Source: Adineta steineri (Eukaryota; Rotifera; Eurotatoria; Adinetida; Adinetidae). Taken from it: 64,000 nucleotides of DNA. The DNA is taken from positions 95,561 to 159,560 of the forward strand of contig CAJNOI010000089.1 of the NCBI GenBank assembly GCA_905250115.1, written 5' to 3'. The notes beneath the pieces were generated by a model. That model was not told where the DNA came from, made no database searches, and saw only the letters and a program-made list of their open reading frames with translations. How positions within the stretch are numbered: the first letter of the stretch is position 1; every line of letters starts with the position of its first letter. The position numbers and the translations under genes were made by a program. This document shows positions 1 to 11,744 of this stretch, in pieces.

Positions 1-450
1 AAGAAATTCTTTACCATTTTTATCAGTCCAATAATAATGTTCTTCAAAATTTGAATGAAGTGCAATACAAGAATTTCTTGCCGATAGCCAACTTTCGGGT
101 GGATGAGAACTTAATGGTCCGAGTAAAATATGATGCATACGACGTGGAATATATTCATGTCCTTTCGGTTCATTTGATAGATTCAATAGATCGATTTTAA
201 CATGTAACGGAGCAGTGAATGGCCATGTTATATAACAATTTAAAAAGCCTAGTAGACATAGAATATAACCACGAAATAATATCATAAATAATATAAATAA
301 ACAAAATAATATTCGAAGTAATGTTGTTCTACCACAATGTAATTTAAATCGTTTTAGCTCAGTAATTATTGTCTTTTCAAAACAATTTCGATATTTTTTT
401 ATTGAAAGATTTTCAGTTAAAAAACTTGATTTTTCATTATCATAATCCAT
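1..450 (-). CDS. Type II membrane DXD-type glycosyltransferase, 5' part (runs off window)
   Basis: Reading from the ATG at 450-448, the frame stays open for 150 codons to the window edge, so the gene is cut. A short cytoplasmic tail of basic and polar residues is followed by a hydrophobic stretch at about residues 48-75 (LLRILFCLFILFMILF and onward), the layout of a Golgi type II enzyme. After it comes IPRRMHHILLGP, then PESWLSARNSCIALHSNF and YYWTD. This resembles the N-terminal block of the Gly_transf_sug family (OCH1 / alpha-1,4-glycosyltransferase type), where IP+xxHxxW is followed by a WT-D motif. The DXD motif itself would lie beyond the edge, so donor and acceptor cannot be named. No intron is seen in the visible part. 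The family call rests on this one motif block. Confidence 0.7.
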   Translation of the reverse strand, partial: MDYDNEKSSFLTENLSIKKYRNCFEKTIITELKRFKLHCGRTTLLRILFCLFILFMILFRGYILCLLGFLNCYITWPFTAPLHVKIDLLNLSNEPKGHEYIPRRMHHILLGPLSSHPPESWLSARNSCIALHSNFEEHYYWTDKNGKEFL

Positions 451-1856
451 TGTATCACCAAATAATTAACAATTAATTTAAAAATAAAAATAAAAATCGA
501 CTAGTTCAATTGAATTACCTAAAATTATTAAAAAAAAAGAAAGAATTAATAATTTATATTAATAAACTAAAACTTTTTTTTTTCACATAATATAGATATG
601 AAATTACCTAGAATTCATATTAAGTCATTGACTAGAAATATTTCTATCATGTTATCAGATGTATTTTAGAGAATATAAACTAACGTTAAAATTTGTAAAT
701 CAGTTCTATTGCTTCCCTTGTAGGTGTGGATTGGACAGTCTGACATGAAAAAAAGAAATTTTTTTTTTCTTTTCTCCTCTTATTTTTTTATCGCCCACTG
801 TTTGAGCTACCGAAATAATGAGTAAGAATAAATAATAATAAGAAAAAACAAAAAATTATTAATTCTATTCAGTATAATATCAGTAGGAACAAAAAAATCA
901 ATTGATTTAAAACAACTAAATATAATTTATTAGAGATTTGATCAAATTACTTCTATTTTTCACGACAAAAAAAACTAAAACTTAATATTTTTCTTCTTAC
1001 TTCTTTTTCAAGAAAAAAAAAGAAAAGAGCAAACATGATCATATATTAAATTTCGAAGAAATACACTCCAATGTCAACATACATTAGATTTCTTCATCTC
1101 ATTCATACATAGTTTTATTCAAAACTCAAGGTTTTGATCGAATAGATTTCTTTTTTTCTATTCCATTATATTAGTCAAATAAATTATATATATATAGAAC
1201 ATTTTTTATTGAAGAAAAAAACAAAACTCAATGTCTGTAAGTTCAATATAAAATCACTAATGAACAACTAACTACGTATCAACAGAAAAATATATTGATT
1301 TATAAATATGTCATAGTCTATTGATTTACTATTCTATTCTATGTGTCTAGTTGCCTATAAGTAAACAGATTGTTATATAGATTTGAAAGAACGTACTACA
1401 ATTTCGAAGAAATCTAACTAAAAAGATTTGAGATTATTCGGAAGAAGAAAAAAACAAATTGTATTGAGTTATAATGTTTACCTGCGAAGAAGGGAAAGTT
1501 ATAGTTGGTAGAAATCAAATAATATATATACTATCCAAGAAGATAATTGAATAGTAAGAAATTATTTTATTTCTAAACAAATATAACTATCAATGAATAA
1601 AATTCGTCTAACGTTTATGATTATATATATATATATATATATTGTTTAAGATTCTTCGAGAGAATTTTTTAAAAAAAGTACATTATTCTCTTCTTCGTCA
1701 TACGTATTTTTTCTTTTTCTCTTTTGTCATTCATCTTTACATCAACTAAATTTTTTTTTGTAAACAGAATACAAAAATTCAGTTACTAAGAAACACTACC
1801 TTATTATTTGAGTTAAATTTAAATATATAGCAACATGCAACGCAAATCTATTATTT

Positions 1857-2102
1857 ATATTCTGACGTATCAATAAACCTCAGACGTCTCTCATGGTAAC
1901 GATGTCAAAATCACCTAGCATACATTTTTTTTTGAAAATAATTTGTTTTATATTAGACAAAAAACAATTCATTTGATCAATTCTTTAGAAAATAATTTTA
2001 AGAACATTGGTTTGTATTTTCAAATAGATATTTTTTCGATCTTTGTAAGAATTTTCTAGTTTATTCATATACATAATCATAACTCCTCCTACGTCAGAAT
2101 AT
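1857..2102. repeat. Possible small inverted-repeat element
   Basis: Perfect 13-bp inverted repeat: ATATTCTGACGTA at 1857-1869 and its reverse complement TACGTCAGAATAT at 2090-2102, 246 bp overall. No clear target-site duplication and no further inner match of the arms, so it may be chance in AT-rich DNA or an old MITE. Confidence 0.3.
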
Positions 2103-3710
2103 TTGATTATTTCTTAACTAAAACTTTTAAGCTTGCCATTAGTAAGTGAGACTATGCGACATATTTTTTAATTGGCATTTGCGCGTATTTATTTATTTTA
2201 CGTCTTTAACAACTATATCGAACGTAGTTGGAAGAAATGCCAATACATATGCTCAAATAGAAGAGAAAGAAAAGAAAAAAAATTCGTTAACGACAAGAAA
2301 AGGTAAATTATTGTAATTTATTCTAGTCATAGTAACAATAACAAGAAAAAGTAACACGTCTTATGCAACTATGTTCATATGTCATAAATCAGAGTGCATT
2401 AATAATAAGGTAAATGTATGAAAATAAATCTTACAAAATCATGACTTTTTCTATCAAAATTTCAATTCTATTTTAACAAAAATAAAGAAAAGAAAATTTT
2501 TTATTAATACATACCGTCGTAAGGAAGTAGTTTTCTTCAAATTTGAAATTTGTCTGTTCGATCCACTTATCAGTAATAAAAAAAAATAAAGTATATGTTA
2601 ATGTATTTATGAACAAGGTATAAATGCAATTGTCATAATGATACCATTAAAATCGAATTATAATCATTAGTAATAGTTATTCAAACAACAAGAAAACGGA
2701 ATAAATGAATCAGTACCACGCTGTGTAAATTTAAAATAGATTCGTTCTCAAATGAATCGTTTTTAATGTCTCCTAAAATCAATAAAAAAAAAAAGAAAAT
2801 GAAATGAAATGTAATGTAATGAATATATTTATATAGATAATACAAATTTATCTTTTTGTTTTTTTACAAATATTTGTTTTAAATAATTATTCTATTCTTA
2901 CTCGATACGTAGATAAATACGAATGATTACATCAATACTTTTCAAAATGCAAAAATAATAGTCAATGAATTCCAGCTGCTGCATTACTATTCAAAGAAAT
3001 AGAAGAATCGACCATAATGACTAAATAGAATTATACCTTTCGTCTACTCTTTTCATATAACTTAACACTACTGTTTCTTTTTTTAGGTTATTTCTGATTG
3101 AATATTCATTCTTTTCTTTTCTTCTCTTCTCTTTCAATAAGACAATCAAAATTGAACAATAGAAGAATAAGAAAAAAGAAAATTTCTAATAGTGTCATAT
3201 CAGGCTATTTATAAAGAAAATATGATTTCTCGTAATCTTTCGATTAGTTTTGTATTTTAATTACACTTATCACTAATATCAATGCTAATAAATAAAGAAA
3301 AAAGCTTAAATTACTAATCAAAGTATATAGAAAACTATCAAAGAAAAAAATTCAAAATGAGATGTAAAAAGCATATATTGCCTTAACGACAGATGTTTTT
3401 TCTTTAAATAGACAAAAAAAAAAGAAAAATTTATGAAGTAACTATCGTTTCTAAAGAATAAATTGAGAAAAATCTACCTTAAAGAAAAAAAAGCAATTTA
3501 ATAAAAGAAATAGTATTTTCATGACGTTAGAAATATATATAGTTAAACGTTTTTTAACAGTCCTTCACCGAGAATAAAATGTGCGCTTTTATTAACATTA
3601 TGCCAACATCATTTTGTTATTGGTTTCTTTTTAAATTCAAGAATAGAGAAAAACGTTTTTTTCCGGTTATTTAATGAGAAAAAAAATATATTTATCTCAT
3701 TAATTAGAAA

Positions 3711-3746
3711 GAACCCAGTTCATATTTATACTGAACGGCCTGGTTC
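3711..3746. repeat. Short hairpin
   Basis: GAACC and AGTTCA at the left are mirrored by TGAAC and GGTTC at the right around a short AT loop, giving an interrupted stem. Function unknown; it is not placed next to a gene. Confidence 0.35.
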
Positions 3747-5602
3747 TATATTACTCATATTCATTCGTAACATAAAAATGTTCAAGATAAGTAACATTCT
3801 GTCATTTGAAGAATATACCATTGAACTAGAATTTAATATAAAGCATTTTTTTGTTTTATTAAAATAATGCAATAAAATTCAATCGATTTTCATAGATTAA
3901 TGTGATAACTGAAAACATACCATATTATAGAAATAGATTTTAAATTGATTTGTATTTGAAATAAGTCTCTAGATATGACTTATATGATGTATTCTTTATG
4001 TCTTGACATATTTCTTCTGTAAATTGTGTATGAATATTGTTTAAATTATAATTCATCATCAATATCATTTTGTAATGGTTGCTTAGTCCACCTTGGTGAC
4101 ATTTTAAAACGATGCCAGTCACACTTGATCAAAGCCAATCACTGATCAGATATCGTGCATATACAACATTTACTTTTACTATTTTCATATGAGGTTTTTT
4201 CCGTTAACTTCATATTCTCTATCTTTCTTTACTTTTTTGATATTTCCTATAAATTTAGTATAGGACTATAATAGTACACTTCTTTATCTTGTGTAATATC
4301 ATGATCGTTATGACATACTCAAATAGAAATAGTTGACACTGTCAATAACAATCATCGATAAAGATAAAAAGAGTTTTGTAAATGTTTATCAATCATTTAT
4401 ACAAATGTTACAAAAAGTAATACTTTGTTTTTTTCTGTTTATGATCGATTTATTCATCATTTTCAATAAATTAGATGCATATATCAACTCTGATGAATTC
4501 ACGCTATATTAAATATATCCACCTGTTTGCCAAAAAGTAGAATTTGAAATATGTTGAAATCAATTTCGTTATTTTTAACTGTGTGTTCAATACACTTTGT
4601 TGTACCGACATATCTTTTTTGTAATGAAAAAGCACTTACATATATGCACAGCTTTGATTTTCAGTTATATAGTGTTGAATTTGTTTAATGTTATTTCCAT
4701 GATAATAATTGTGTATGATTTGAATAATTTGAATTTAAAAAGAAAAAAAATGATATACTCTTGCATTATAATATTATATTCATATCGATGCTTCACAGTG
4801 TATATTATAGAATTCCATAATATTAAATCTTTAATTTTTGGCTTCTTTTGTGCAAAAAATAGAGTTTTTGAAAAGAATATTTAATTATTATTTTTATATT
4901 TAAAAAACTCATTCGTTATTCATCTTTCTGTGATAGTTAGTGAAAGAATGGATAACTCAAAGAGATGTATTATAATTAGGACACCTATGTCGTTTATAAC
5001 CTTGAAGTTTATAAAAGAAGCAATCCATAAATTTTTTTCAAGGTTATATATATATGTAAATGAATTCTATAAGTCAAAAACAGAACGAATTTATAGAAAT
5101 AACAAAATTAGCAAGGATTTTACAAGCAAATCGAAGCTCTTTCGATAGTATGAGAGAGAATAATCTGTAACACATATAAAAAATAATAATCACAATGAAG
5201 TACACTATAAGAACAGAGAATATTAATACAATGTACATAGATAAAAATTCCAAACAGACACGTAAGAAATAAAGAGATATTTTTCTATGATATCATCTAA
5301 CAATCGATTAAAGTATATTCTACTGTGTGGTATCTTTCCTCTATAAATGTATTTATATTAAAATATAAAAGGAAGTTTTTTACTATTTTCAAATGGATAT
5401 TCAGTTTTGTATTATTTGTATGACAATTACAATATTAGAGACAAAACTTATTATTTAATCATCAGTAGGTTTCAAGATGATTTTTAGTGTAAATATAATT
5501 ATTAAAGATCTGGAAATGACGTGTTAGATATTAAAATTAAATATTTTTTTACTAAAAAATGATTTATAAGTAAACTTACGATATTCCATGTACGAACTGG
5601 AT

Positions 5603-5702
5603 NNNNNNNNNNNNNNNNNNNNNNNNNNNNNNNNNNNNNNNNNNNNNNNNNNNNNNNNNNNNNNNNNNNNNNNNNNNNNNNNNNNNNNNNNNNNNNNNNN
5701 NN
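5603..5702. other. Assembly gap (100 N)
   Basis: Exactly 100 N, the usual placeholder for a scaffold gap of unknown size. It removes the upstream part of the guanylate cyclase gene. Confidence 0.98.
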
Positions 5703-6583
5703 TCCACAACGACGAATATCTAGTAGTGTAAATATTTGTTTTATCTTTATTTTATTTCTTTTCTTTATATTATTTCTTTTATTTATTAAAGTCAGGATCA
5801 AGTGTAAGAAGTTCAGTAGGTGGAGATAGTACAGATGAAATAATGACTGATGTAAAAAATCCACTTGGTTTAAATCAAGCTGAAATTCTTGCTGGACTTG
5901 CTCTTGAACTTTCGCGACAATCAAAAAAAATTATTAATAAAATTAGTAAAGTACCATTTAAGATTAAAATTGGTTTTCATTCTGGTCCAGCAGTTGGAGG
6001 AATTGTTGGACATAAAAATTATCAATATTGTCTTTTTGGCGATACTATTAATACGGTATTTATTTAATAGAAAAATAATCGATCTGAACTTTTTTTTTGA
6101 AATTTATTTTTAAAAAGGCAAGTCGAGTGACAACAACAAGTGAAGTAAATATTTATATTTTTCTAAAACTTAAATTAATTTTTCCTTATAATAATTTAGG
6201 TAGGCCGTGTTCATTTAAGTGTAGCATCATGGGAATTATTGAAAGATTCAATATATTTTGAAACAAGTCCTCGAGGAAAAATTCATATGAAGGTTTACTA
6301 TTAAATACTAATTTTTATATTTAAATGAATTTTATTTAAAATTTAGGGTAAAGGAGAAATGCAAACATTTTGGTTAAGTGGAACAAAAGATGCATATATT
6401 GAATATGCAGCTATGTTAGAATCAAAAAGTGAAATTCTTGATAATGATAGATTATCTGATTATCATCCAGCAATGTATGAAATAAATTCTCGATCAAAAC
6501 CTCTTCTCAATGTTATTAATAAATTACCTTCTTCAACTGGTCAATGTCCATTTAGTGGGATGAATGCATCGACATTTATTTAA
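5703..6583 (+). CDS. Soluble-type guanylate cyclase, C-terminal part (5' end lost in gap)
   Basis: Class III cyclase that would make cGMP from GTP. Exons: 5703-5727, 5792-6055, 6118-6144, 6200-6292, 6347-6583, with introns of 54-64 nt that all keep frame. The encoded part contains KIGFHSGPAVGGIVG, then YCLFGDTINT joined across an intron to ASR, and later KGKGEMQTFWLSG. The Asn and Arg of the D-T-x-N-x-A-S-R motif stabilise the transition state. The Cys in YCLFGD is the residue that selects GTP over ATP in this family, so guanylate rather than adenylate cyclase is favoured. The metal-binding aspartates and any H-NOX or dimerisation region would lie upstream, in the N gap. The Ser/Gly-rich insert before LNQAEILAGLAL is unusual. 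Which subunit type it is cannot be told. Confidence 0.85.
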
Positions 6584-7359
6584 ATTTGCAAAAACAATAT
6601 TAAGAATATTATATGATAAATATTGTACTTTGTTAATTGTTGTGTTGTTTCATTTGAATATTAATTGTTTGTAAAGTATAAACATAAGAAAAATAAATCG
6701 AAATGATTATATTTTGTCTTTTTTTTCTCAAGAAATTATCATCAAGAGTATATATAAAAATCTATCTATCTTTTATTATTTGTCTAATGAGAAATTTTAT
6801 CGAAATCAATGGTTCATATAGGAATTTAATATTGTGTTTGTATGAAAGTATTTTTTGGTTGCTTATAAAAATACGAAAAGCAGAAGAACTAGAAGCACTG
6901 TTCTAGATGCTCAAAATTTAAATCATAAGATTAATGCAAAAATTGGTGGTGTATTATGAAGTTCTGTAGGTGTTCGTGTCAGAACGTTTTGAAATCTGTG
7001 CGGACTATAAGAGAGATTTTGAGTGTTAGTGTTGAAGGGGTTCATTTTTCAGTCTTTGTTAACGATTAATTTTTTCTAAGAGTCGAGCAAAGTGGATGTT
7101 CGTGAACATAACTTTCCAAGTTGTGGGTGTTCGCATAAATTATTAATACCCCGCTTTTATTAACGCGAACAACTGAACAATGATAAAATTTTAATTCATG
7201 ACGTTACAGCCATCAAAAATCATGGTAAGTCCATTTCTGAAATTTTATTATCGAATTTTTGTCTATCTATATTATCTGTTTAGGAGGCTTCAAAATAGGA
7301 AGGAGTAACGATATACATGAAAATTATTTTTTAGTACAATTGTTTCATTATGAATTCTC
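6584..7359. other. 3' flank and unassigned spacer
   Basis: Contains AATAAA-type signals near 6690 after the cyclase. From about 6960 there are short repeated motifs around GTGTTCG and its complement CGAACA (6970, 7100, 7130, 7167), suggestive of a decayed repeat. No gene is supported. Confidence 0.5.
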
Positions 7360-8215
7360 AGGACGGGTGTTCCTCAAGCAGGATTCTATGAATTTCCGGC
7401 AAAATCTCTCATGAAACTGGCTATTTCCGGGCGGAATACTATGGAACCGATCGTTTCCGTGCCGGATTGTTCGACCTGGGATTGTATGTTAAGTGTGAAA
7501 ATATTGTAGAAGATGAAATATTTAATCAATTTTGGAAACATCGGATCGAAATCAATCTTCGATTTTGACTATAATCGTCAACAACGCTTATTTAGTAAAA
7601 TAAATGGTATGAGTACATTTTGATTTATATTTTGTAATCGAGAGATATATTTATTTCCTCCTAGATGTTAATTCTTCTTCCGTGCTCTCAATACTTGCCG
7701 ACGTAAGAAAAAAAGAAGAAGTAAGTTTATTTTGTCCAATGAGAAATGTAGAAAAAAAATTGTTTATCTTTAACGAGCATCGAGAAATATATCTCATTGA
7801 CAATCGTCAGGTCATTATAGACACAAATGTCTATTTTATTCCTTTCTTTTCTCTGTATTCATCGAAGAATATAAAAATACCTGTAGAAAATAACAATTCA
7901 TTTATTCATTTCGAAGATTATTATCAATATGGAATCGAAAATAAAGATTATCGCACAGAAATTACTTCTCATGAACGATTGGTCGGATATAATCAACGAA
8001 ATGGTCAATGACGAAGTCTTCGACTGGAATGATATGATAATACACATTTATGATAACGTTGCAAATATAGAAAATAACGAAAAAAAAGAAGTTTTGGCAA
8101 AATTAATTGCGACAGTTTTGGTTAATAAAAATTCTTTATCTTGTATTGAACAACGAATAAACATGTTGGAAAATGATGGAATAGCTGCTCAAAAAAGGGT
8201 GTGGGTGTGGGTGTG
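7360..8215 (+). pseudogene. Decayed coding region of unknown family, ended by a TGTGGG hairpin
   Basis: Coding-like segments lie in changing frames. One frame around 7470-7550 is followed by a frame change, then a segment with FDFDYNRQQRLFSKIN before a plausible 56-nt intron (about 7608-7663), then an open stretch to 8011. A third segment in another frame (7929-8216) contains IIAQKLLLMNDWSDIINEM and KKEVLAKLIATVLV. This last frame runs straight into the TGTGGG hairpin at 8197 and ends in VWVWV before a stop, so the element probably truncated it. I do not recognise the protein. It could also be a real gene whose splice pattern I failed to read. Confidence 0.4.
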
Positions 8216-8262
8216 AAAGATCACTTTATATCAACAAGGGATAAATTACACCCATGCCCTGT
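8197..8262. mobile_element. TGTGGG-ended hairpin element, copy 1
   Basis: Starts GGGTGTGGGTGTGGGTGTG and ends near ACACCCATGCCCTG. Read on the minus strand the inner part contains TTGATATAAAGTGATC, matching TTGATGGAAAGTGTAGTC of the copy at 56271. One of at least seven related copies in the window. Confidence 0.6.
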
Positions 8263-8589
8263 CCGCGATCTAATCAGTTTTTTTGTGTGACACATCTAAA
8301 TATATCTTTCACATGACATAATTAGATAATTGTTTTAGAAAATTCAAATAAATCATCATATGCCACATTTGACCAGCAATACCTTGAGACTGAATACTCA
8401 GTAATTAAAAACGGATTTCTTCGTATTTATTATTTCAAATCATGTTCATGCAACTATGAATCGTGAGACTTGTTCTCTCCCGTTAGATAATATTTTAGTA
8501 TTGTATAATAAGAATTTTGTTTTATAAATCATTTTTCACTCAAGGAAAATTTATTAATTACAGAATACCCGGTAACATACGCTTACCAA
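8263..8589. other. Spacer
   Basis: 3' flank of the minus-strand gene that ends at 8590. Nothing else seen. Confidence 0.5.
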
Positions 8590-9729
8590 TCAGCATTTAA
8601 TATTTGGATCGATCTTCATAGCATGACCCGTAAGAGTATCTGTTAGATATAGCACATAATTATCTGTGATTAACAGATGAAAAAAGTATGAAGTTTTTAG
8701 ACTGAAATTTCCAATTAAATTTCCAACAGTATCATAGATTTCAATACCATATTGTTCTAATACAAACCAACTTCGACCACATTCATCAATTATAACATGA
8801 CTACCACCGGCCGTTGATCCTATGGATTCAGCATTGATTGTGACTATTTCCGTCCATGATGTGCTATCACTACTATTCGCAGTATAAGATAAAACTGCAT
8901 TGTTATACCATACTGTTGCATAGAAGAAAGTGTCATTCACATACCATAAGCCATGTGGATTTGGATAATGAGTAACTGCTTTCTGATAAGCATATGAATA
9001 ATTCCCTGGTGTACTATCTAATTGTTTAAAAAAAAGAAGAGCATTGTTGCCGAAAGAAGCAATTACCATTGTTTGTCCATTGTCAAGAAACATAATATCG
9101 CGCGGATTATTAATATAGGTTGAAGTGATTGTGTTAATCATCGTGAGATTGTTACTGTCTACCACTACGATAGTATTTGAATCCGTTCCGATGTAATAAG
9201 CATTGTTATTAAATGCTAAGCTCCAAATTTGTGCTGAAATTGGGATTGAAGTTCGATTGATTAGTGTGAGATTTGTCGCATTAAAACGATCGATATATGC
9301 TGGTGATCTTTCGATTGCGACTACATAGCCATGATTGTCAAGTGCAAGACAACGAGGATTCGGTATGCTGACATAAATTGGTGTAGCGTTGCGAAGTTTA
9401 CTGAGCAAGAAATCGAGATCAGGCATACAACATTGATTGACATTGGGTAGTGTTTGTTGAGAAAAGTACAGACGAGCTCCTGGTGTGGATTGAATACGGT
9501 AAGTCAATGGAATAGTGGAAAACAACTGACACGTGTTGTTTGAAAAACAATTGAGAGCTGAATAGTAAATTAATGCTTTGCACAAACATTCTTCACAGGT
9601 CAAATTATTGACTATACTGCTATTCGAAGTTGAAACTGCAATGAGTGTGACATCCTCAATAAATGGAATACTAAAAGAATTCACAGAAATCACGACTGCC
9701 AAAATTACGAAGAGTTCAATCCTCAGCAT
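8590..9729 (-). CDS. Secreted Cys-rich plus beta-propeller-like protein
   Basis: Single-exon frame. It is open from an ATG at 9825, but the ATG at 9729 gives a clean signal peptide (MLRIELFVILAVVISVNSFS), so I start there (379 aa). The N-terminal third is Cys-rich (CEECLCKAL, NCFSNNTCQLF, QCCMPDLDFL), reminiscent of PAN/apple-like modules. The rest is built of repeats such as PRCLALDNHGYVVAIE, WSLAFNNNAYYIGTD, PRDIMFLDNGQTMVIAS and PHGLWYVNDTFFYAT, the pattern of NHL/SMP-30-like propeller blades. There are many N-glycosylation sequons. It is probably extracellular with a binding role. I cannot name a function. The architecture resembles lineage-specific families that I associate with bdelloids. 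Confidence 0.75.
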   Translation of the reverse strand: MLRIELFVILAVVISVNSFSIPFIEDVTLIAVSTSNSSIVNNLTCEECLCKALIYYSALNCFSNNTCQLFSTIPLTYRIQSTPGARLYFSQQTLPNVNQCCMPDLDFLLSKLRNATPIYVSIPNPRCLALDNHGYVVAIERSPAYIDRFNATNLTLINRTSIPISAQIWSLAFNNNAYYIGTDSNTIVVVDSNNLTMINTITSTYINNPRDIMFLDNGQTMVIASFGNNALLFFKQLDSTPGNYSYAYQKAVTHYPNPHGLWYVNDTFFYATVWYNNAVLSYTANSSDSTSWTEIVTINAESIGSTAGGSHVIIDECGRSWFVLEQYGIEIYDTVGNLIGNFSLKTSYFFHLLITDNYVLYLTDTLTGHAMKIDPNIKC

Positions 9730-9825
9730 TGTAAAATGATGGAAACAATGATTGAAAGTGCATTCTGATAGCACATTATTGATTGATCGTCGTTGATAGA
9801 AAAACAAATAAGATAGAATAATCAA

Positions 9826-10224
9826 AAAGATTCTTACACAAATAGAACGCCTGTTTTTTGCACTTGTGTTCTCGCTTTTATTGACTTAGCTTTCTGTGTG
9901 TGCGGAATGTTTACATCCGAAGAGAAAATCATCATTGATCGATTCTTTCTATGGAAATTTATTTAACTTCAGTTTTTTTGTCAACGGTTGAATGCAAGAA
10001 AGAACAACAGTGATGACGCACCATTTTTTTTTTGAAAGCTATCAAAATATAATAAGAATAAAGTAATTAATGTATCTCTTTTTCCAAGATCTCTGTATAG
10101 TGAGAATCTTTTCATTTGGCTTATGACTGATTTTGTTCTCATTTAAAATATTATTTTGATTATATGTTTTAGTATTGATGATAAAATATAAAGCCCACGA
10201 AATATATAATGCATGACTCGATGT
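9826..10224. other. Spacer / promoter side of the propeller gene
   Basis: AT-rich, poly-T runs, no coding signal on either strand. Confidence 0.5.
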
Positions 10225-10860
10225 TGAGTGGTATCTAAAATGATGAATATTTTATCTAACAGATTTTTCATATGTTAAAAGTTCTTTATTCCGCTTACTT
10301 CAGGTTCTAGCAAGAATATAAATAGTATCATGCTTGAAATTAATTATTTGATTAAGTGATTCAAGTGTCAAATAAGTTAATCAAGGGAATGAATATGTTT
10401 AAAACAACGAAAAACTCTTTGAATAAGTGATGAAAAATATGAATGACGAGCTTAAACAAATTCAAAACCGCCATCAATAATAAAATAATCTCCAAATCAA
10501 GTTGCTTGAGCTGAAGAACAAGAATTAAGTATATTTTGAGAATTATATTGGATTTCTAATGTACTGAATATTGATGCATAATAAGAAGATGCTAATCAAC
10601 TGAAATCTGACACAGCAGCAACTGATTCTTGTCTTCTTTCCATTTGAAATCAACGACGTTCTCTTCTTGCTTGTTCATCAAATAAAAATAGATAATATTA
10701 ATTTTATTTATTTCTCTTATAAAGATCACATTGATCTGAAGTGATTTATTAATGAAAAAGTTTTGTCAATATTTCGAAGTTATATTAGGTTTCAGTGAAG
10801 ATTGAGTCCAACATTAATCTAACATTATAGATATCTGTAATGTCTCATAAAAGACTATAA
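10225..10860 (-). pseudogene. Decayed copy of TRMT10C
   Basis: On the minus strand this matches, stretch by stretch, the intact TRMT10C gene at 18960-19720. Examples: ATTTTTCATATGTTAAAAGT at 10263-10282 against 19015-19034; TTTAAAACAACGAAAAACTC near 10400 against 19280; AACATTAATCTAAC near 10812 against 19732. The intron between exons 1 and 2 is still visible as a T-rich stretch near 10690-10720. A section of about 100 bp in the middle of exon 2 is missing, and many substitutions and stop codons break the frame. It lies 8-9 kb from the intact gene in the same orientation. Confidence 0.8.
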
Positions 10861-11744
10861 GCTGTAACATTAGATCTGTCTCAGAGAAAAGAAAGCGAAA
10901 TGATTTTCAACATTACAGGATGGGACTAAAAATAAAGTAATACAACAACCCAAAGCTTCTTGAATGCTAACTATAATAGTAAAGAAGAATAGATCCTTTG
11001 TATTTCGTTATTTTTCAGTTATAACGATAATCAGAAATCGGTTATTTGTAGTTTAAGTACATCTAAGATGATTGAGAGTACTATAACTAATTTTTTCCAT
11101 TTTCATGTCTAAATCATAATTTGTACTATTTTATTAAAAAAGGGAGCCTATTTATGTGACAATGAGATACATTAATCAGTACTTTGTTGTGGTTTTCTTC
11201 GTCGAAATTACGTTAACTATATTTTGTTCAATTTGTACTTTGCCATACCAACACAATGTGCGTAATAAAATAACAGACGCATTATTGTATAAGCTGATTA
11301 GAAAATTAAAAAAATCTAATTTTAAACATACAAGAACTCTAAAAGTCCTTTAATCTCCCGTGCATATTATTATGATTTTATGTTCTTATTTTAATTGGAA
11401 ATTTTAAATTGCTTTTTCCAGATCTTTCTATAATTGAGAAATATGATTTTTTTTCGTTTAATTCTATCAAATACTATACATATTTTGTATTCGTTATATT
11501 GTTCACGGTGATTTGTTATTAAATTGAACATATCGTTTTTTACACACATTTATTTCACTTCTATTCCTTTTCACATTAGAAAAATATATTTAGCAACAAA
11601 ATCTATGATGAACATTTAATAGATTGCATTTAAATCAGCTTATAGATGGAAAGAACATAGTTTATGCAGATCATATTTTAATTAAAAAGAACGGCAGCAA
11701 AGAATTTTCACATATTCATTTCTTCACTTTATTATATTGTAATA
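10861..11744. other. Spacer upstream of the GPCR gene
   Basis: Very AT-rich. A 65-codon frame at 11156-11353 has no domain and no splice context. The GPCR promoter should lie toward the right end. Confidence 0.5.

Larger units (their letters stand above)
451..5602. other. Gene-poor AT-rich stretch
   Basis: About 5.1 kb of A/T-rich sequence with poly-A and poly-T runs and (TA)n microsatellites (for example 1624-1642). Open frames of 60-95 codons occur around 3940-5148 but they are rich in Asn, Ile, Lys and Tyr, show no recognisable domain and have no coherent splice structure, so I do not call them. The first few hundred bases are presumably the promoter side of the minus-strand gene at 1-450. 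The missing 5' exons of the guanylate cyclase may lie in the gap at the right end. Confidence 0.6.

Noticed and set aside
3940..5148. Three open frames of 60-95 codons on both strands
   Set aside because: AT-driven composition, no domain, no splice sites in agreement.
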